64,000 nucleotides of DNA from a bacterium (GCA_021108215.1 JAIORK010000032.1:1-64000), one strand, 5' to 3'; shown: positions 27,116-37,210, counted from the first letter of the stretch. Program-made: numbers and translations. Notes: generated by a model from the sequence alone, not told the origin.

Positions 27116-28283
27116 AGCGTTTGCCCGGCGGACTTTTGGCAGTTCCACAGGGGACCAAAACCTCGATGGTCTCGTCAATCTCGTTACGGTTCATGTAATT
27201 TTGTAAAAATTTAATAATGGTCGGATTGATTTCCTGTCCTTCGGGAACGAGAAAAACACCTTTGTAGGTTTTAATGTTCGACGCAATAATCATCCCCGGA
27301 GTGATCTCATAAATATCAAGTGTTTGTCTGGACAGGGTTTTTATCTCTAGTTGGAGTGACTTGAGCGTCGCCACCAACAGTGGATCGTAAAGCTTGCGCT
27401 GTTCCGTCAGGTGTAAAATAATTTGGGATGCCGGCTGGGCCTTGCGGATGATGAAATGGTCAAAGGTGATTGCGATGTTCAATAGTTGCGACCCCAGCTC
27501 GACGGGATCCCGCTGGTCCAATGCTTTGTCCTGGAATTTTTCAAATGGCTCCCGCTGCTGGAAAATCATACGAGCAGTATTTTCCAAGCGAGGAATATTG
27601 ATCAAAAGATCACGGGTGATGAGCGGGACGGTATCGAGCATGCTTGATTCATCCGTGCTTAAGGGGTCCCCTTGATTATATTTTTGGAGAATTTCCAGCG
27701 GCAGGGTTACGGCCCCGATCTGGGAGAGCATGGCTGCCAACTCGTATTGCCAGGCATTGGGAATAGCTGCCTGATGGGCCATGTGTGCAATGATTTTTTT
27801 AATCCGCTCAGCCCGGCTCACGGCGGCATGGTTTGCCAGGGAGAGCATATCTGTGAGCAATTTAATACTCCCGTTTAATGTTTTTTCCAGTAATTCCCGT
27901 TCAGCCGTAATCAAATGGTATTGTTTAAGTGCGTCATCAAGCGTCGAACTCAGTAGCGTCATTTCGCAGGGCTTGGTTAAAAAGCGGAAAATACTCCCCT
28001 CGTTAATTGCGGCAATGGCATCGGTCATGTCGGATTGGCCGGTAAGCAAAATTCTCACGCTATCCGGGAAGTGCTGTTTCACCTGTGCCAAAAACTGGGC
28101 ACCGTTCATCTCCGGCATGCGCATGTCTGAGACAATGACAGCATAAGGTCCTTGCGTTTCAAGGCAGACGAGCCCTTGCTTACCACTTTCTGCTGTATCC
28201 ACTGAATAGTGTTTATGTAAGGTTCGACGAAAACCGGATAGGATATTGGGATCATCATCTACAAAAAGTATTTTTGAGTTCAT
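27114..28283 (-). CDS. Response regulator with a degenerate HD-type output domain
   Basis: A REC domain (residues 1-120; acidic pocket ILFVDDDPN, phospho-acceptor Asp53 in VSDMRMPEMNG, KPC) joins a helical domain that looks like an HD-type region in which the expected His-Asp pair is replaced (AAMLSQIGAVTLP where LHDIGK would be). A c-di-GMP hydrolase role is therefore unlikely. Overlaps the upstream REC-HDOD gene by 4 bp in an ATGA junction. Probably senses or relays the signal of the neighbouring kinase. Confidence 0.75.
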   Translation of the reverse strand: MNSKILFVDDDPNILSGFRRTLHKHYSVDTAESGKQGLVCLETQGPYAVIVSDMRMPEMNGAQFLAQVKQHFPDSVRILLTGQSDMTDAIAAINEGSIFRFLTKPCEMTLLSSTLDDALKQYHLITAERELLEKTLNGSIKLLTDMLSLANHAAVSRAERIKKIIAHMAHQAAIPNAWQYELAAMLSQIGAVTLPLEILQKYNQGDPLSTDESSMLDTVPLITRDLLINIPRLENTARMIFQQREPFEKFQDKALDQRDPVELGSQLLNIAITFDHFIIRKAQPASQIILHLTEQRKLYDPLLVATLKSLQLEIKTLSRQTLDIYEITPGMIIASNIKTYKGVFLVPEGQEINPTIIKFLQNYMNRNEIDETIEVLVPCGTAKSPPGKR

Positions 28284-29494
28284 AGGGCATCATCCTCTTT
28301 GGGCAGTTCCGAGCACTTTTTTTCCCAGGTGGAAAGCTGTTGCGTTAACCCCAACTGGGCGAGGTAATCCATGTTAATTTGATCGGCATTTTCATACACC
28401 AGGGGTTCTTGACGGCGGACGAAAATATCCGCTGCGTGGACACAGACCAAAGGGGAGACAAGCGCGCTGTTACTGAGCAGGGGTTGATGATGAAAGGCGA
28501 CTGACTCGATAATGGCGCCGGGAAGTCCCCAGAGTCCCAACAGATAGGCGCCGACCTCGGCATGGGTGGCGCCGAAGATAGCGTACTCACTTTGAATAAA
28601 TTCATGACCACCGTCTTGAACGTTTTTTAGTGCGTTTTCAAAATCATCCGGTAAGTTGGCCATCAGGATCAGCTTGCCAATATCATGCAGCAGTCCTGCC
28701 ATATAGGTTTCTTCCTGGAAATTTTTTTCTCGACTCAGGAGTTTGGCGATTTCCTTGGCACAATGTCCGGTCTGTAAATTGTGCCGCCATAGTGCATCGA
28801 GGTTGAAACGGCTGCAATCGCGCTGGTTTAAGGATGAAAAAATATGGATCGATAAAACCAGGGATTTTATTTTATCCAGTCCTAGAATCATAATTGCCCG
28901 GGTCGGATCAGTGATGTTTTTGTAAAAACCGAAAAAGGCGGAGTTTACCAATTGGAGTAATTTGGCAGTCATACTAATATCTTTGCTGATGATTTTTCCG
29001 ATTTTTTCAATGGAAGGCTCCGGGGAATGTAATTCCTTGAGTACGTCGTTGTACAACGTTGGCAGACTGGGCAGTGACTGGAGTTTGGAAGTGAGCTTGC
29101 GCAGATTGTCACTGGTAAGCATATCGCGCAACGAAAGCGCACGGTCGATGGTAGTTTTGAGTGTCTCGGCATCACACGGTTTGGCAAGGTACTGGTGTGC
29201 CGGACCTACCGAACGAAAAATACTTTCCTGATCTGATTGCCCGGAAAGTACAATCCGCACAACGTGGGGAAAGCGTTGCATGACATGGGTTAAAAGTTGT
29301 GCGCCGTCCATACCGGGCATGCGCATATCCGACACAATAACATCAAAAGTATGTCTTTCCAAAAGGGTGAGCGCAGCCTCGCCACTCTGTGCGGTTTCAA
29401 TATCCCATTCATTGCGCAACGGTCGCAACATGCGGCGCAAGCCTTGTAGGATATTGGGCTCATCATCAACAAATAAAAGTTGTTTTTTATCCAA
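28280..29494 (-). CDS. Response regulator with HDOD output domain
   Basis: REC domain (residues 1-120, Asp56 in VSDMRMPGMDG, SGQSD, LAKPC) then an HDOD domain (LPSLPTLYNDVLKEL ... DISMTAKLLQLVNSAFFG ... LLHDIGKLIL ... FGATHAEVGAYLLGLWGLP). HDOD proteins link signalling to regulatory outputs but have no known enzymatic activity. The start is TTG with AAGGAG at the right distance; it overlaps the histidine kinase end by 8 bp. Confidence 0.85.
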   Translation of the reverse strand: MDKKQLLFVDDEPNILQGLRRMLRPLRNEWDIETAQSGEAALTLLERHTFDVIVSDMRMPGMDGAQLLTHVMQRFPHVVRIVLSGQSDQESIFRSVGPAHQYLAKPCDAETLKTTIDRALSLRDMLTSDNLRKLTSKLQSLPSLPTLYNDVLKELHSPEPSIEKIGKIISKDISMTAKLLQLVNSAFFGFYKNITDPTRAIMILGLDKIKSLVLSIHIFSSLNQRDCSRFNLDALWRHNLQTGHCAKEIAKLLSREKNFQEETYMAGLLHDIGKLILMANLPDDFENALKNVQDGGHEFIQSEYAIFGATHAEVGAYLLGLWGLPGAIIESVAFHHQPLLSNSALVSPLVCVHAADIFVRRQEPLVYENADQINMDYLAQLGLTQQLSTWEKKCSELPKEDDAL

Positions 29495-32400
29495 CGGAAT
29501 CGTGCTCCTTTGGCTGCTCCAGGGGTAGTTGGATCAAAAAAGTTGTGCCAACGCCTTCTTCAACAACAAAAATCAGCGCACCATGGTGCTTATCCTTGAT
29601 GACTGCACGGGCGATGGCCAAACCCTGGCCGGTGCCCTTTCCGACTTCTTTGGTTGTGAAAAAGGGATCAAAAATACGTCCCTGAATGTTTTTGGGAATA
29701 CCGCCGCCGGTATCACTGATCCGGATTTCAGCCCAGGGTTTATTAAGACAGGTGGTCACTTTAATTTTACCCTTGATTTCAGGATGGCTGCCGGCCTGTG
29801 ATTCAATGGCATGGGCTGCATTGACAATAATATTTAAAATAACCTGATTTATTTCACCTGGCAGGCAGGGAACCATAGGCATGTCAGGGTCCAGATCCAT
29901 CTTAGTCTCGGCAACATATTTCCACTCATTTCTGGAAACAGTCACTGTATTTTGGATGCCAAGATTGATATCCGACGCTGTTAGAGTACGATTGCCATCC
30001 GGATGGGCAAATCCTTTCATGGCTTTGACAATGGTGGCAACTCTTTCCACCCCTTCCAAGGATTGTAGGACTGCTTGGGGAACCTCTTCAAGAAGATAAT
30101 TGAAATCAAGGTTTTGGACAGCCTGCGCCAGCGCGTCCGAGTCATTGTCGCCCATGGCTGGTGGGTATTTTTGATAGGTTGCCAGAAATTTTTCCAGCAA
30201 ATCAAAAACATCGCCAAAGGAGTCTTGTAAAAACCGGATATTATCACCCACGTATTGTGTGGGGGTATTGATTTCATGGGCAATCCCGGCAGCCAATTGA
30301 CCGATGGATTCCATTTTTTGCGAGTGCAACAATTGGGTTTCCAGGGATTTTTGCCCGGTCCGGTCGATACCGATCAGTAAGAATTCTGAAAATTGGTGAA
30401 GGGTACCTTGCAGGGGAGTAATCAGCAGATCCAGAAAACCTTCAGTTTTGTCCGGCCGCGTAAAGCGAATGTTCTCAAATTTGAGCGACTTGGAGCGGTG
30501 TAGCAAATTGGGGATATTCCGGAGGGTGTGAGACCATTCCCAGGGAATCGTGCAGTCCGGGAAATGGGTGCCCATGACTTCGGTGGCGGGGATGGCAAAC
30601 AACTGTTGGGCGGTATGGTTCCATAGCGTAATGGTATTATTTTTATTGACCGCAATGACGACAGAGGGAATGGAGTTAATTAGATAGTCCATACGGGTGT
30701 ATTCGGTTTGGAAAGTCTGCTCTGCCTGTTTACGGTGAATCACGTTGATGATCATTTGTTCGGCTGTACAGAAAAAGGCTTCTGCCGCCGAATTAAAATT
30801 TTGCCGCCGACAGGTCGTTAAGATAATGATTCCCCTGAGATGTTTTTTAGAATCCTGGAGCGGACAAATCCAGACCGATTGGTCTCCTTGTGTCTGGATC
30901 ACGTCAAGTATGTTTTGGGACTGGCAGGCAAAAACCGGCAGAGAGAGAAAATCGGTGTGCCGGGCTGTGAAGTCGGCAAGTGCCAGGGTGTGTAGTTGTT
31001 TTTGTTGTTCTTCAGACAATTCTTTGGAGGCGTTTAAGTGCAGCCGGGTTTGCTCCGGATCGGTGATGAAAATTGCGCTATTTATGATTTTTTCCATCCA
31101 AGGAAGTGACAGGAATTGAGCGGCGGCACTGTTTAAAAATTCTTCCAGGGAGGTTTTTTCCAGAGAAAGGCTGATCAGTTCATACAGTGAAGCCTGGATA
31201 TCCATGCTTTTTTGAAGATTGTCCTGGTTTTTTATCTGAGAACTGATATCACGAATATTGGATTGAATAAATTTTTTATCGCAGGTAAGGAAAGGGATTA
31301 ATTGAATTTCGGCGGGAAAAGCTTCCCCGTTTTTACGGCAATGCATCCAGATAAAGCGTCTATATCCCCGGGCAAAGGCGTCTTGGGTACGCTGTTGGGC
31401 AAGGTCTTCAGAGCTGCGTCCGTTCGGTTGCAGGGGCGGGGAATAATTGAGAATGGAAAACGCCATCATTTCTTCTTTGCCGGAAAGGCGGAACATCTTT
31501 ACTGCTGCCGCATTGCAGTCAACAATCTTGGTTTCGTCAAGCAGCAATACGGCATCGGACGAGCTGTCAAAGATACGGAGGTATTTTTCTTTTTCCTGAT
31601 GTAATTGTTCTCGGTTTTTTAGCATCGAGAGGACACTTCCCAGGTGGGTGCAAGTGAGTTCAAGCATGGACCGTAAATTTTTCGGCAGTGAGGTATAATG
31701 CTGCGAGGCAATAAAAAAGATACCGAGGGTTTTATTTTCATGGCGGATCGGAAGGATACCCACACCCAAAAAACCCGTCCGCTCCCAATCCTGGTCATTT
31801 TCACGAGATGCTTTAAAATTGATGTAATATGGTTTATCCTGAAGTTTTGGTGTACTCGCACACAAACGCTCGAAAAACCGGAATGCGGTATCATTCGAAG
31901 CGAGGGGAAATTCCCGGCTGGTGAAACACACGGATTTTTTGGGAGGAGTTGCCAAAAGCGCAATGGCGCAATCATCAATTTCTTTAGTTTGGTCCTGTAA
32001 AATCCGGAAAACCTGCGGGAGTCCCTTTTTTAGGGAAGGCATGTTATTGACGCTGTAGGCCAAATCTCTCTGGAGTTCAAGCAATCGCTTGGTCGTGACC
32101 TGCTCAGTAATATCCTTTCCAAAGGCGAAGACACCGCAGACCGCCCCGTCGTGGTCGCGGAGTATTTTATTGTGCCATTCAATTATTTTTTCTTGTCCGG
32201 AGCGGAGTAAAATGGGGTTCACCATGATATGCTGCGTCTGGTTTTCTAAAATTGTCTGGAAAACCGATCGGATCGTGGATCGACCGGCTGGGGGTAAAAA
32301 GAGCGGAAACCATTCTTTGCCTTTTACTTCATCAAGCTTATATCCGGAAAGCTGTGCTAAAAATTCATTGAAAAAAACAATCCGGGCATCTTTGTCCAGG

Positions 32401-32561
32401 ATGAGGACAATCGCCTGGGAGGTTTCCAGAATGACTTTGACCAGATCATATTCTTTGAGCAGGGCAAGATCCGCTTCAGGAGCACTGAAGATAGCGCTGA
32501 GTTCGTGTATCTGTTGGTTGTCCGGTTTTTCAACTGGAAGTGTGGGGTGCTTAGTATTCAT
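29487..32561 (-). CDS. PAS/GAF multi-domain sensor histidine kinase
   Basis: A large cytoplasmic-type sensor (1024 aa, no clear membrane helices). Order: PAS (residues ~45-140; AIVLILDKDARIVFFNEFLAQLSGYK), GAF-like region, PAS (~325-440), GAF-like (~475-600), PAS (~620-730), then the kinase core: H-box MESIGQLAAGIAHEINTP, N-box NQVILNIIVNAAHAI, G-boxes SDTGGGIPKN, DPFFTTKEVGKGTGQGL. No receiver domain of its own; the two REC proteins downstream are likely partners. The start at 32561 has GAGGGCG upstream; the frame to 32612 has none. Confidence 0.85.
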   Translation of the reverse strand: MNTKHPTLPVEKPDNQQIHELSAIFSAPEADLALLKEYDLVKVILETSQAIVLILDKDARIVFFNEFLAQLSGYKLDEVKGKEWFPLFLPPAGRSTIRSVFQTILENQTQHIMVNPILLRSGQEKIIEWHNKILRDHDGAVCGVFAFGKDITEQVTTKRLLELQRDLAYSVNNMPSLKKGLPQVFRILQDQTKEIDDCAIALLATPPKKSVCFTSREFPLASNDTAFRFFERLCASTPKLQDKPYYINFKASRENDQDWERTGFLGVGILPIRHENKTLGIFFIASQHYTSLPKNLRSMLELTCTHLGSVLSMLKNREQLHQEKEKYLRIFDSSSDAVLLLDETKIVDCNAAAVKMFRLSGKEEMMAFSILNYSPPLQPNGRSSEDLAQQRTQDAFARGYRRFIWMHCRKNGEAFPAEIQLIPFLTCDKKFIQSNIRDISSQIKNQDNLQKSMDIQASLYELISLSLEKTSLEEFLNSAAAQFLSLPWMEKIINSAIFITDPEQTRLHLNASKELSEEQQKQLHTLALADFTARHTDFLSLPVFACQSQNILDVIQTQGDQSVWICPLQDSKKHLRGIIILTTCRRQNFNSAAEAFFCTAEQMIINVIHRKQAEQTFQTEYTRMDYLINSIPSVVIAVNKNNTITLWNHTAQQLFAIPATEVMGTHFPDCTIPWEWSHTLRNIPNLLHRSKSLKFENIRFTRPDKTEGFLDLLITPLQGTLHQFSEFLLIGIDRTGQKSLETQLLHSQKMESIGQLAAGIAHEINTPTQYVGDNIRFLQDSFGDVFDLLEKFLATYQKYPPAMGDNDSDALAQAVQNLDFNYLLEEVPQAVLQSLEGVERVATIVKAMKGFAHPDGNRTLTASDINLGIQNTVTVSRNEWKYVAETKMDLDPDMPMVPCLPGEINQVILNIIVNAAHAIESQAGSHPEIKGKIKVTTCLNKPWAEIRISDTGGGIPKNIQGRIFDPFFTTKEVGKGTGQGLAIARAVIKDKHHGALIFVVEEGVGTTFLIQLPLEQPKEHDSVG

Positions 32562-32731
32562 ATCGCCCTCGGGAAAATAGTTGCATGATACCGGTAAATT
32601 TAGTATCGACATAGTTAAAAGGCGTATAAGGACAGAGTAAACATTTTTTTAAAAGATTGGCTGTGAATGCCGGGTGACGGATGAAATGGAAAATTGAATA
32701 AAGGGAGCCAGCGGGTGAAAAAAGATGAGAA

Positions 32732-33466
32732 CTACAAGCGTTTATGCAGCCAGTCAGGGATCAGGGTAAGAAACCAACCGAGTAAACGCCATCTTCGGGT
32801 AATATAAACTGTACTCTTTTTTCTTTGAATGGCCTGGAAAATTTGGCAACAGGCTTTATTGACCGGGGCAACCCAAAAATGCCGGCTGCTGCCGCCGCGG
32901 ATCAAAGGCGTGTCAACCCAACCGGCCAGTACATCCGTCACCGTGATCGCCATTTTCGCGCGAAAGGCCTTCTGGCGGAGTCCTTGAAGATAGTTGGATG
33001 CATAGGCTTTGGAAGCGGCATACGCGAGGTTTTCTCCGCGGCCGCGCAGAGCGGAGATTGAGGAAATACCGACGAGGTGACCGCTTTTTTGGGTGGTGAA
33101 GAATTCAAAGCCGGAGCGGGCCAATGCCGTGAACCCGTTAATGTTGGTCTGAATAATTTCTTCTTCCTGTTGGGGTGAGGCGCCGCGTCGTGAAATACCG
33201 GCACTGATGATAAGCAGGTCCATGCCTCCCATGGCAGTAATCAAATTTTGGAGCTGATCACGCGCGGTTGCGGTTTGCATAACATCCATCGGTTGAATAA
33301 AAATCTGGGTTTTGAGCGATTGGCGGAGCTGTTCGAGTTTTTCCCGGCGGCGACCGGCAAGGCCGAGTACCCACTGATGGTCAGCCAGAATCCGGGCAAG
33401 CGCTTCGCCGATGCCGGAGGTTGCACCGATAATAACCGCTTTTTGTGGTTTGCTTATTTTAGACAT
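32732..33466 (-). CDS. Short-chain dehydrogenase/reductase
   Basis: A classical SDR of 244 aa: cofactor motif GATSGIGEALAR near residue 13, LIISAGISRRG, the active-site YAASKAYA (Tyr and Lys), and serine in SSISALRG. The C-terminal stretch RWRLLGWFLTLIPDWL is hydrophobic and could touch the membrane. Substrate unknown. ATG 33466 has AAGGGTG upstream; the longer frame to 33562 lacks a site. Confidence 0.85.
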   Translation of the reverse strand: MSKISKPQKAVIIGATSGIGEALARILADHQWVLGLAGRRREKLEQLRQSLKTQIFIQPMDVMQTATARDQLQNLITAMGGMDLLIISAGISRRGASPQQEEEIIQTNINGFTALARSGFEFFTTQKSGHLVGISSISALRGRGENLAYAASKAYASNYLQGLRQKAFRAKMAITVTDVLAGWVDTPLIRGGSSRHFWVAPVNKACCQIFQAIQRKKSTVYITRRWRLLGWFLTLIPDWLHKRL

Positions 33467-33676
33467 AACACCCTTGTAAGAAAAAAATATTCCTGTATAC
33501 TCCCGGTTTTTTAACGACCACCGGATGGATTCAACATAGCATGCGCGTACAGGAAAAAGCAAGCCACCGGATTAAATAAATATGATTTTTTAGCTTATTT
33601 TGCTATTATTTTCGCTATATAAACAAAATCCACGGTTTTTGTCTTTAAAGTGAAGACTGTTTGCTGGAGACACCGG

Positions 33677-34195
33677 ATGGAACAAAAAGAGGAACAACTG
33701 GAAGTTATTGATGTGGAAGGGAATGTTCTTGGTTTGGCAACGCGCCGGGAATGCCACCGCGATCCCACACTCATGCATCGTGTGGTGCATGTTTTGGTGT
33801 TTGATCGTGCAGGTCACCTCTATTTACAAAAGCGCGGGCCGCATAAAGATATTCAACCCGGGAAGTGGGATACTTCCGTGGGCGGGCATTTATGCCCGGG
33901 CGAGCAGGAGGCAGAGGGTGCACGCAGAGAATTGCAGGAAGAGCTGGGTATTTCCGGTGCAGTCCTCAAAGAATTATATCACTATATTATGTGGAGTGAT
34001 GTGGAGACTGAATTGGTCACCACGTTTCACGTAATATGGGACGGGCCTATTCGGATAGAAACAGCGGAAATAACCGAAGGTCGTTTTTGGGAAGTCGGGG
34101 AAATAGAAGAGCATTTGGGAACAAACTGTTTTACCCCTAATTTTGAAGATGAGTACCGGCGCTGGAAAAAAATTCGTCCTCCCCAAAAGGAATGA
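33677..34195 (+). CDS. NUDIX hydrolase
   Basis: A 172-aa enzyme with the complete Nudix box GHLCPGEQEAEGARRELQEE-LGI (residues ~73-95) and the early stretch VDVEGNVLGLATRRECHRD seen in the YfcD/isopentenyl-diphosphate isomerase-like subgroup. Probably cleaves a nucleoside diphosphate derivative; the substrate is unknown. GGAG lies 8 bp before ATG 33677; the frame from 33650 is longer but without a site. Confidence 0.88.
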   Translation: MEQKEEQLEVIDVEGNVLGLATRRECHRDPTLMHRVVHVLVFDRAGHLYLQKRGPHKDIQPGKWDTSVGGHLCPGEQEAEGARRELQEELGISGAVLKELYHYIMWSDVETELVTTFHVIWDGPIRIETAEITEGRFWEVGEIEEHLGTNCFTPNFEDEYRRWKKIRPPQKE

Positions 34196-34225
34196 TCCAA
34201 TGATAACAAACAGGCAGGGTGATAC

Positions 34226-34987
34226 GTGAAAGAGCTATTGAAACCCATTCAAACCGTTGTACAAAAAATGGGGGATTATATTATTTTTACGTTTCAGGCG
34301 GTGATCTCGGTTTTTCGGCGGCCACCGCATTTTCGTGACGTGCTGGAGCAACTTGATGCCCTGGGTGTCCAGTCACTGTTGATTATGATCCCTACCGGGC
34401 TTTTCATCGGGATGGCGATCACAATGCTTTTAGAGGCGGAGATGGCGGTCTATGGTGCCAAGGTATATATCGGGCGCATGCTGGGAGTGGCAACAGTACG
34501 TGAGTTGGGACCTGTGATTACCGGGCTCATGTTGTCCGGTCGCATCGGTGCCAGGGTTGCCTCGGAACTCGGTTCCATGCGCGTCACTCAGCAGATTGAT
34601 TCTATTGAGGGACTGGGTCAGGACCCCATGCAAAAATTAGTCACCCCCCGGTTACTGGCTTTATTGGTGGCAGTACCTGCATTGACCATGGTGGCTAATT
34701 TGATTGCCATGCTGGGTGGGTTTTTAGTTTCGACCGTTTCACCGGGAACGTTTTGGTTTGAGGCGCGCAAGGCGTTTGTGATGCGGCACCTTGCCGGCGG
34801 TTTTACCAAGCCGATTGTTTTCGGTTTTATTATTGCTACGATCGCTTGTTATATGGGTCTGCGGGCCAGTCAGGGTGTTCGGGGCGTGGGTCAGGCGTCC
34901 GCCAATGCCGTGGTGGCCAGTTCTTTGCTTATTTTTTTGATGAACTATTTTATTGGTTTTATTGTGCTTTCCATCTTTGGCGTATAA
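34226..34987 (+). CDS. mlaE: MlaE-type ABC transporter permease
   Basis: The 253-aa permease of the phospholipid-trafficking MlaFEDB-type system. Multiple membrane helices; family blocks IPTGLFIGMAITMLLEAE, RELGPVITGLMLSGRIGARVASELGSMRVTQQIDSIE, GVGQASANAVVASS. The start is GTG 34226 with AGGG upstream. mlaF and mlaD follow, separated from it by a dispersed repeat that begins at its stop codon. No mlaB or mlaC is present. Confidence 0.93.
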   Translation: MKELLKPIQTVVQKMGDYIIFTFQAVISVFRRPPHFRDVLEQLDALGVQSLLIMIPTGLFIGMAITMLLEAEMAVYGAKVYIGRMLGVATVRELGPVITGLMLSGRIGARVASELGSMRVTQQIDSIEGLGQDPMQKLVTPRLLALLVAVPALTMVANLIAMLGGFLVSTVSPGTFWFEARKAFVMRHLAGGFTKPIVFGFIIATIACYMGLRASQGVRGVGQASANAVVASSLLIFLMNYFIGFIVLSIFGV

Positions 34988-35128
34988 AAATCCACTGGCT
35001 TACCCGGCACCCGGCATTCGCCCCCGCATACGCGGGGCAAGCTGGGCAAGTACGCCGGACAAGTTACGCCCCCGCATTCGCGGGGCAAGCCGGGCAGGCT
35101 GCCCATCGTGTTCGCGTTGGCACGATAA
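34984..35128 (+). repeat. Dispersed intergenic repeat, copy B
   Basis: Second copy of the element at 16230-16331, here longer because a block with CCCCGCAT and CGCGGGGCAAGC is present twice (near 35022-35042 and 35071-35091). It overlaps the mlaE stop codon TAA at 34985-34987 and lies between mlaE and mlaF, where an operon would be expected to be tight. Confidence 0.75.
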
Positions 35129-35159
35129 GTAATTTTAAAAAAGGGAATGGTTCTTAGCA

Positions 35160-35915
35160 ATGGTTGCATTACAAGCAGTGGATTTTTCGATTGGCGGCAA
35201 ACAGATTTTAAAGGACATCAATCTCACGGTAGGCGAGCGGGAGACGTTGGCCGTTTTAGGGGCTTCCGGATCCGGGAAAAGTACGATTTTGCGCGTAATT
35301 CTCGGTCTGGCAGTTCCGGATAGCGGAAAGGTTCTGATTGACGGCCAGGATATCAATCAGGTGAGCTATCTGGAGTTGGTGGATATTCGGAAAAAATTTG
35401 GTATGGTTTTTCAGGAAGGTGCCTTGTTTGATTCGCTGACCGTGGGGGAAAATGTGGGTTATTATTATATGGAACATGAAAAAATGACCCATGCCCAGGT
35501 GGGGCCGCGTGTTCAGGAAATGCTCGACACGGTCGGACTGAGTCATACCATTAATATGCTGCCGGAAGAATTATCCGGCGGGATGCGCCGCAGGGTTGCT
35601 ATTGCGCGCGCATTAATTTATCGACCTGAACTTATTTTATATGATGAGCCCACCACCGGACTCGATCCTGTGGCGCGCGAGAGTATTTTAAATCTGATTA
35701 ATCAGCTAAAACATGATCACAATGTTGCCAGTGTGATTGTGACGCATAACATGGAAGATGCCGCCAAGGCTGCGGATAATTTTGTTGTGATTCGTGCCGG
35801 TGAACTGGTATGGAAAGGCAGCCGGCGTCAGTTTCTTTCGAGGCAGAAAAAAATGATTGTAGACTATTTTGGAGATCCCGGAAAAAAATATGAGAGCGAG
35901 GAATTTGTAAGGTGA
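35160..35915 (+). CDS. mlaF: MlaF-type ABC transporter ATP-binding protein
   Basis: A 251-aa ATPase: Walker A GASGSGKSTILRVI (~residues 37-50), Q-loop GMVFQEGALFDSLTV, signature LSGGMRRRVAIARAL, Walker B LILYDEPTTGLDP, switch His in VTHNMED. The LFDSLTV after the Q-loop is characteristic of MlaF. It powers lipid movement through MlaE. The mlaD gene begins within its stop (4-bp overlap). Confidence 0.93.
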   Translation: MVALQAVDFSIGGKQILKDINLTVGERETLAVLGASGSGKSTILRVILGLAVPDSGKVLIDGQDINQVSYLELVDIRKKFGMVFQEGALFDSLTVGENVGYYYMEHEKMTHAQVGPRVQEMLDTVGLSHTINMLPEELSGGMRRRVAIARALIYRPELILYDEPTTGLDPVARESILNLINQLKHDHNVASVIVTHNMEDAAKAADNFVVIRAGELVWKGSRRQFLSRQKKMIVDYFGDPGKKYESEEFVR

Positions 35916-37210
35916 AAAGTAGTCGTAATTATCCGGCCATGCAATTGAAGGTGGGGACCCTGGTCACTATTGCGTTGGGGATTGCCCTGTTGGCAATGAT
36001 TTTTCCCACCAAAGGTGTCAATCCGTTCTCACCCAAATTTAAACTGGTGACCTATTATCCGGCGGTTGCCGGGTTGCGCGCCTCCTCGCCGGTCTGGTTT
36101 TCCGGTGTCGAAGTCGGCTCGGTAACACATGTGGATTTTGTCAAAGACAGCGATCCGCCGCAGCTTAAAGTCGAGATGGAGGTTGAGAAAAAAGTCCAGT
36201 CCTATATTAAGACCGACTCAACCGCAAGGATTAAAGGAATGGGCATGCTGGGTGACATGTATATAGATTTGACCCAGGGAAGTCAAGCTGCGCTGCCGGT
36301 ACGTGACGGCGGTGTGATTGCCGGGGTTGAACCCAAGGAATTCAAGGATGACTTGGATGCAATGATGGTTTCGGCCAAAGGGTTGTTGGTCAATCTCGAG
36401 CAGATCACCCGGGATATTCGGGAGGGTAAGGGTAGTCTGGGGCAATTGGCCCAGGACCCGGGATTGTATGATGGTTTGAAAGAGGCGGTTCGGGAGTTAC
36501 GGCAATTTGCCCGGACCCTCAATGATGGGGACGGTACTGCCGGAAAACTTATGCAAGACCCGGAATTGTATGATGAGCTGGTCGCAGCAGTCCGCGATAT
36601 CCGGGTTATTGTGGCTGACCTCAAGGATGCTGAACAGAAAGTTCTTTCGCCTGAGACCAAGGAAAAACTCGACGAGACCGTGGCGACCGCTTCGAGGGTG
36701 ATCAAACGGGTGGGTGATTATCAGGAAAAAATGGATAAGATTCGTTTTGATCTGAGTTTTGGTTTGAATAAGTATGAAGCTGCGATTGCTTCCGGCCAGG
36801 CCCAGTTGCGTATTTGGCCCAATGAGGACCGTTACTATGTGGTGGGGATTCAAAAAATTACCGGGCTGTATGGTCTGGAGACGGAGCAAACCACCATGGA
36901 AGGGCAGCTGGCCTGGCGGATTGCTGAAACACCCCTGTTTGTCCGCGGCGGGTTGATTCGGGATGAATATTTTGTGGCGGGTTTGGATATGCGGATGTTT
37001 GAGGATGATTTCTCCATCATGCTTGATGCCTACCGGATTGAATATGATCCGATACAGCTGGATGTGAGATTGGGCGTGGTGTTTCTTGATTTGATTGAGT
37101 TGACCGCCGGGGTGGAAGATGTTTTGCGATCACCGTTTTATAAAGCCGGTCTGACCATCCACTACCGTGATGATGATTTGCTGACCATATTGATGAAAAC
37201 GATGTTTTAA
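35912..37210 (+). CDS. mlaD: MlaD-type MCE domain protein with a beta-rich C-terminus
   Basis: A 432-aa substrate-binding protein: one N-terminal membrane helix (residues ~14-31), the MCE domain (~residues 35-115; YPAVAGLRASSPVWFSGVEVGSV, GMLGDMYIDL), a helical middle (to ~280), and a final ~145 residues rich in alternating hydrophobics ending in Phe. That last part is unlike E. coli MlaD and looks beta-rich; it could be barrel-like. The start is GTG 35912 overlapping the mlaF stop. Confidence 0.88.
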   Translation: MKSSRNYPAMQLKVGTLVTIALGIALLAMIFPTKGVNPFSPKFKLVTYYPAVAGLRASSPVWFSGVEVGSVTHVDFVKDSDPPQLKVEMEVEKKVQSYIKTDSTARIKGMGMLGDMYIDLTQGSQAALPVRDGGVIAGVEPKEFKDDLDAMMVSAKGLLVNLEQITRDIREGKGSLGQLAQDPGLYDGLKEAVRELRQFARTLNDGDGTAGKLMQDPELYDELVAAVRDIRVIVADLKDAEQKVLSPETKEKLDETVATASRVIKRVGDYQEKMDKIRFDLSFGLNKYEAAIASGQAQLRIWPNEDRYYVVGIQKITGLYGLETEQTTMEGQLAWRIAETPLFVRGGLIRDEYFVAGLDMRMFEDDFSIMLDAYRIEYDPIQLDVRLGVVFLDLIELTAGVEDVLRSPFYKAGLTIHYRDDDLLTILMKTMF

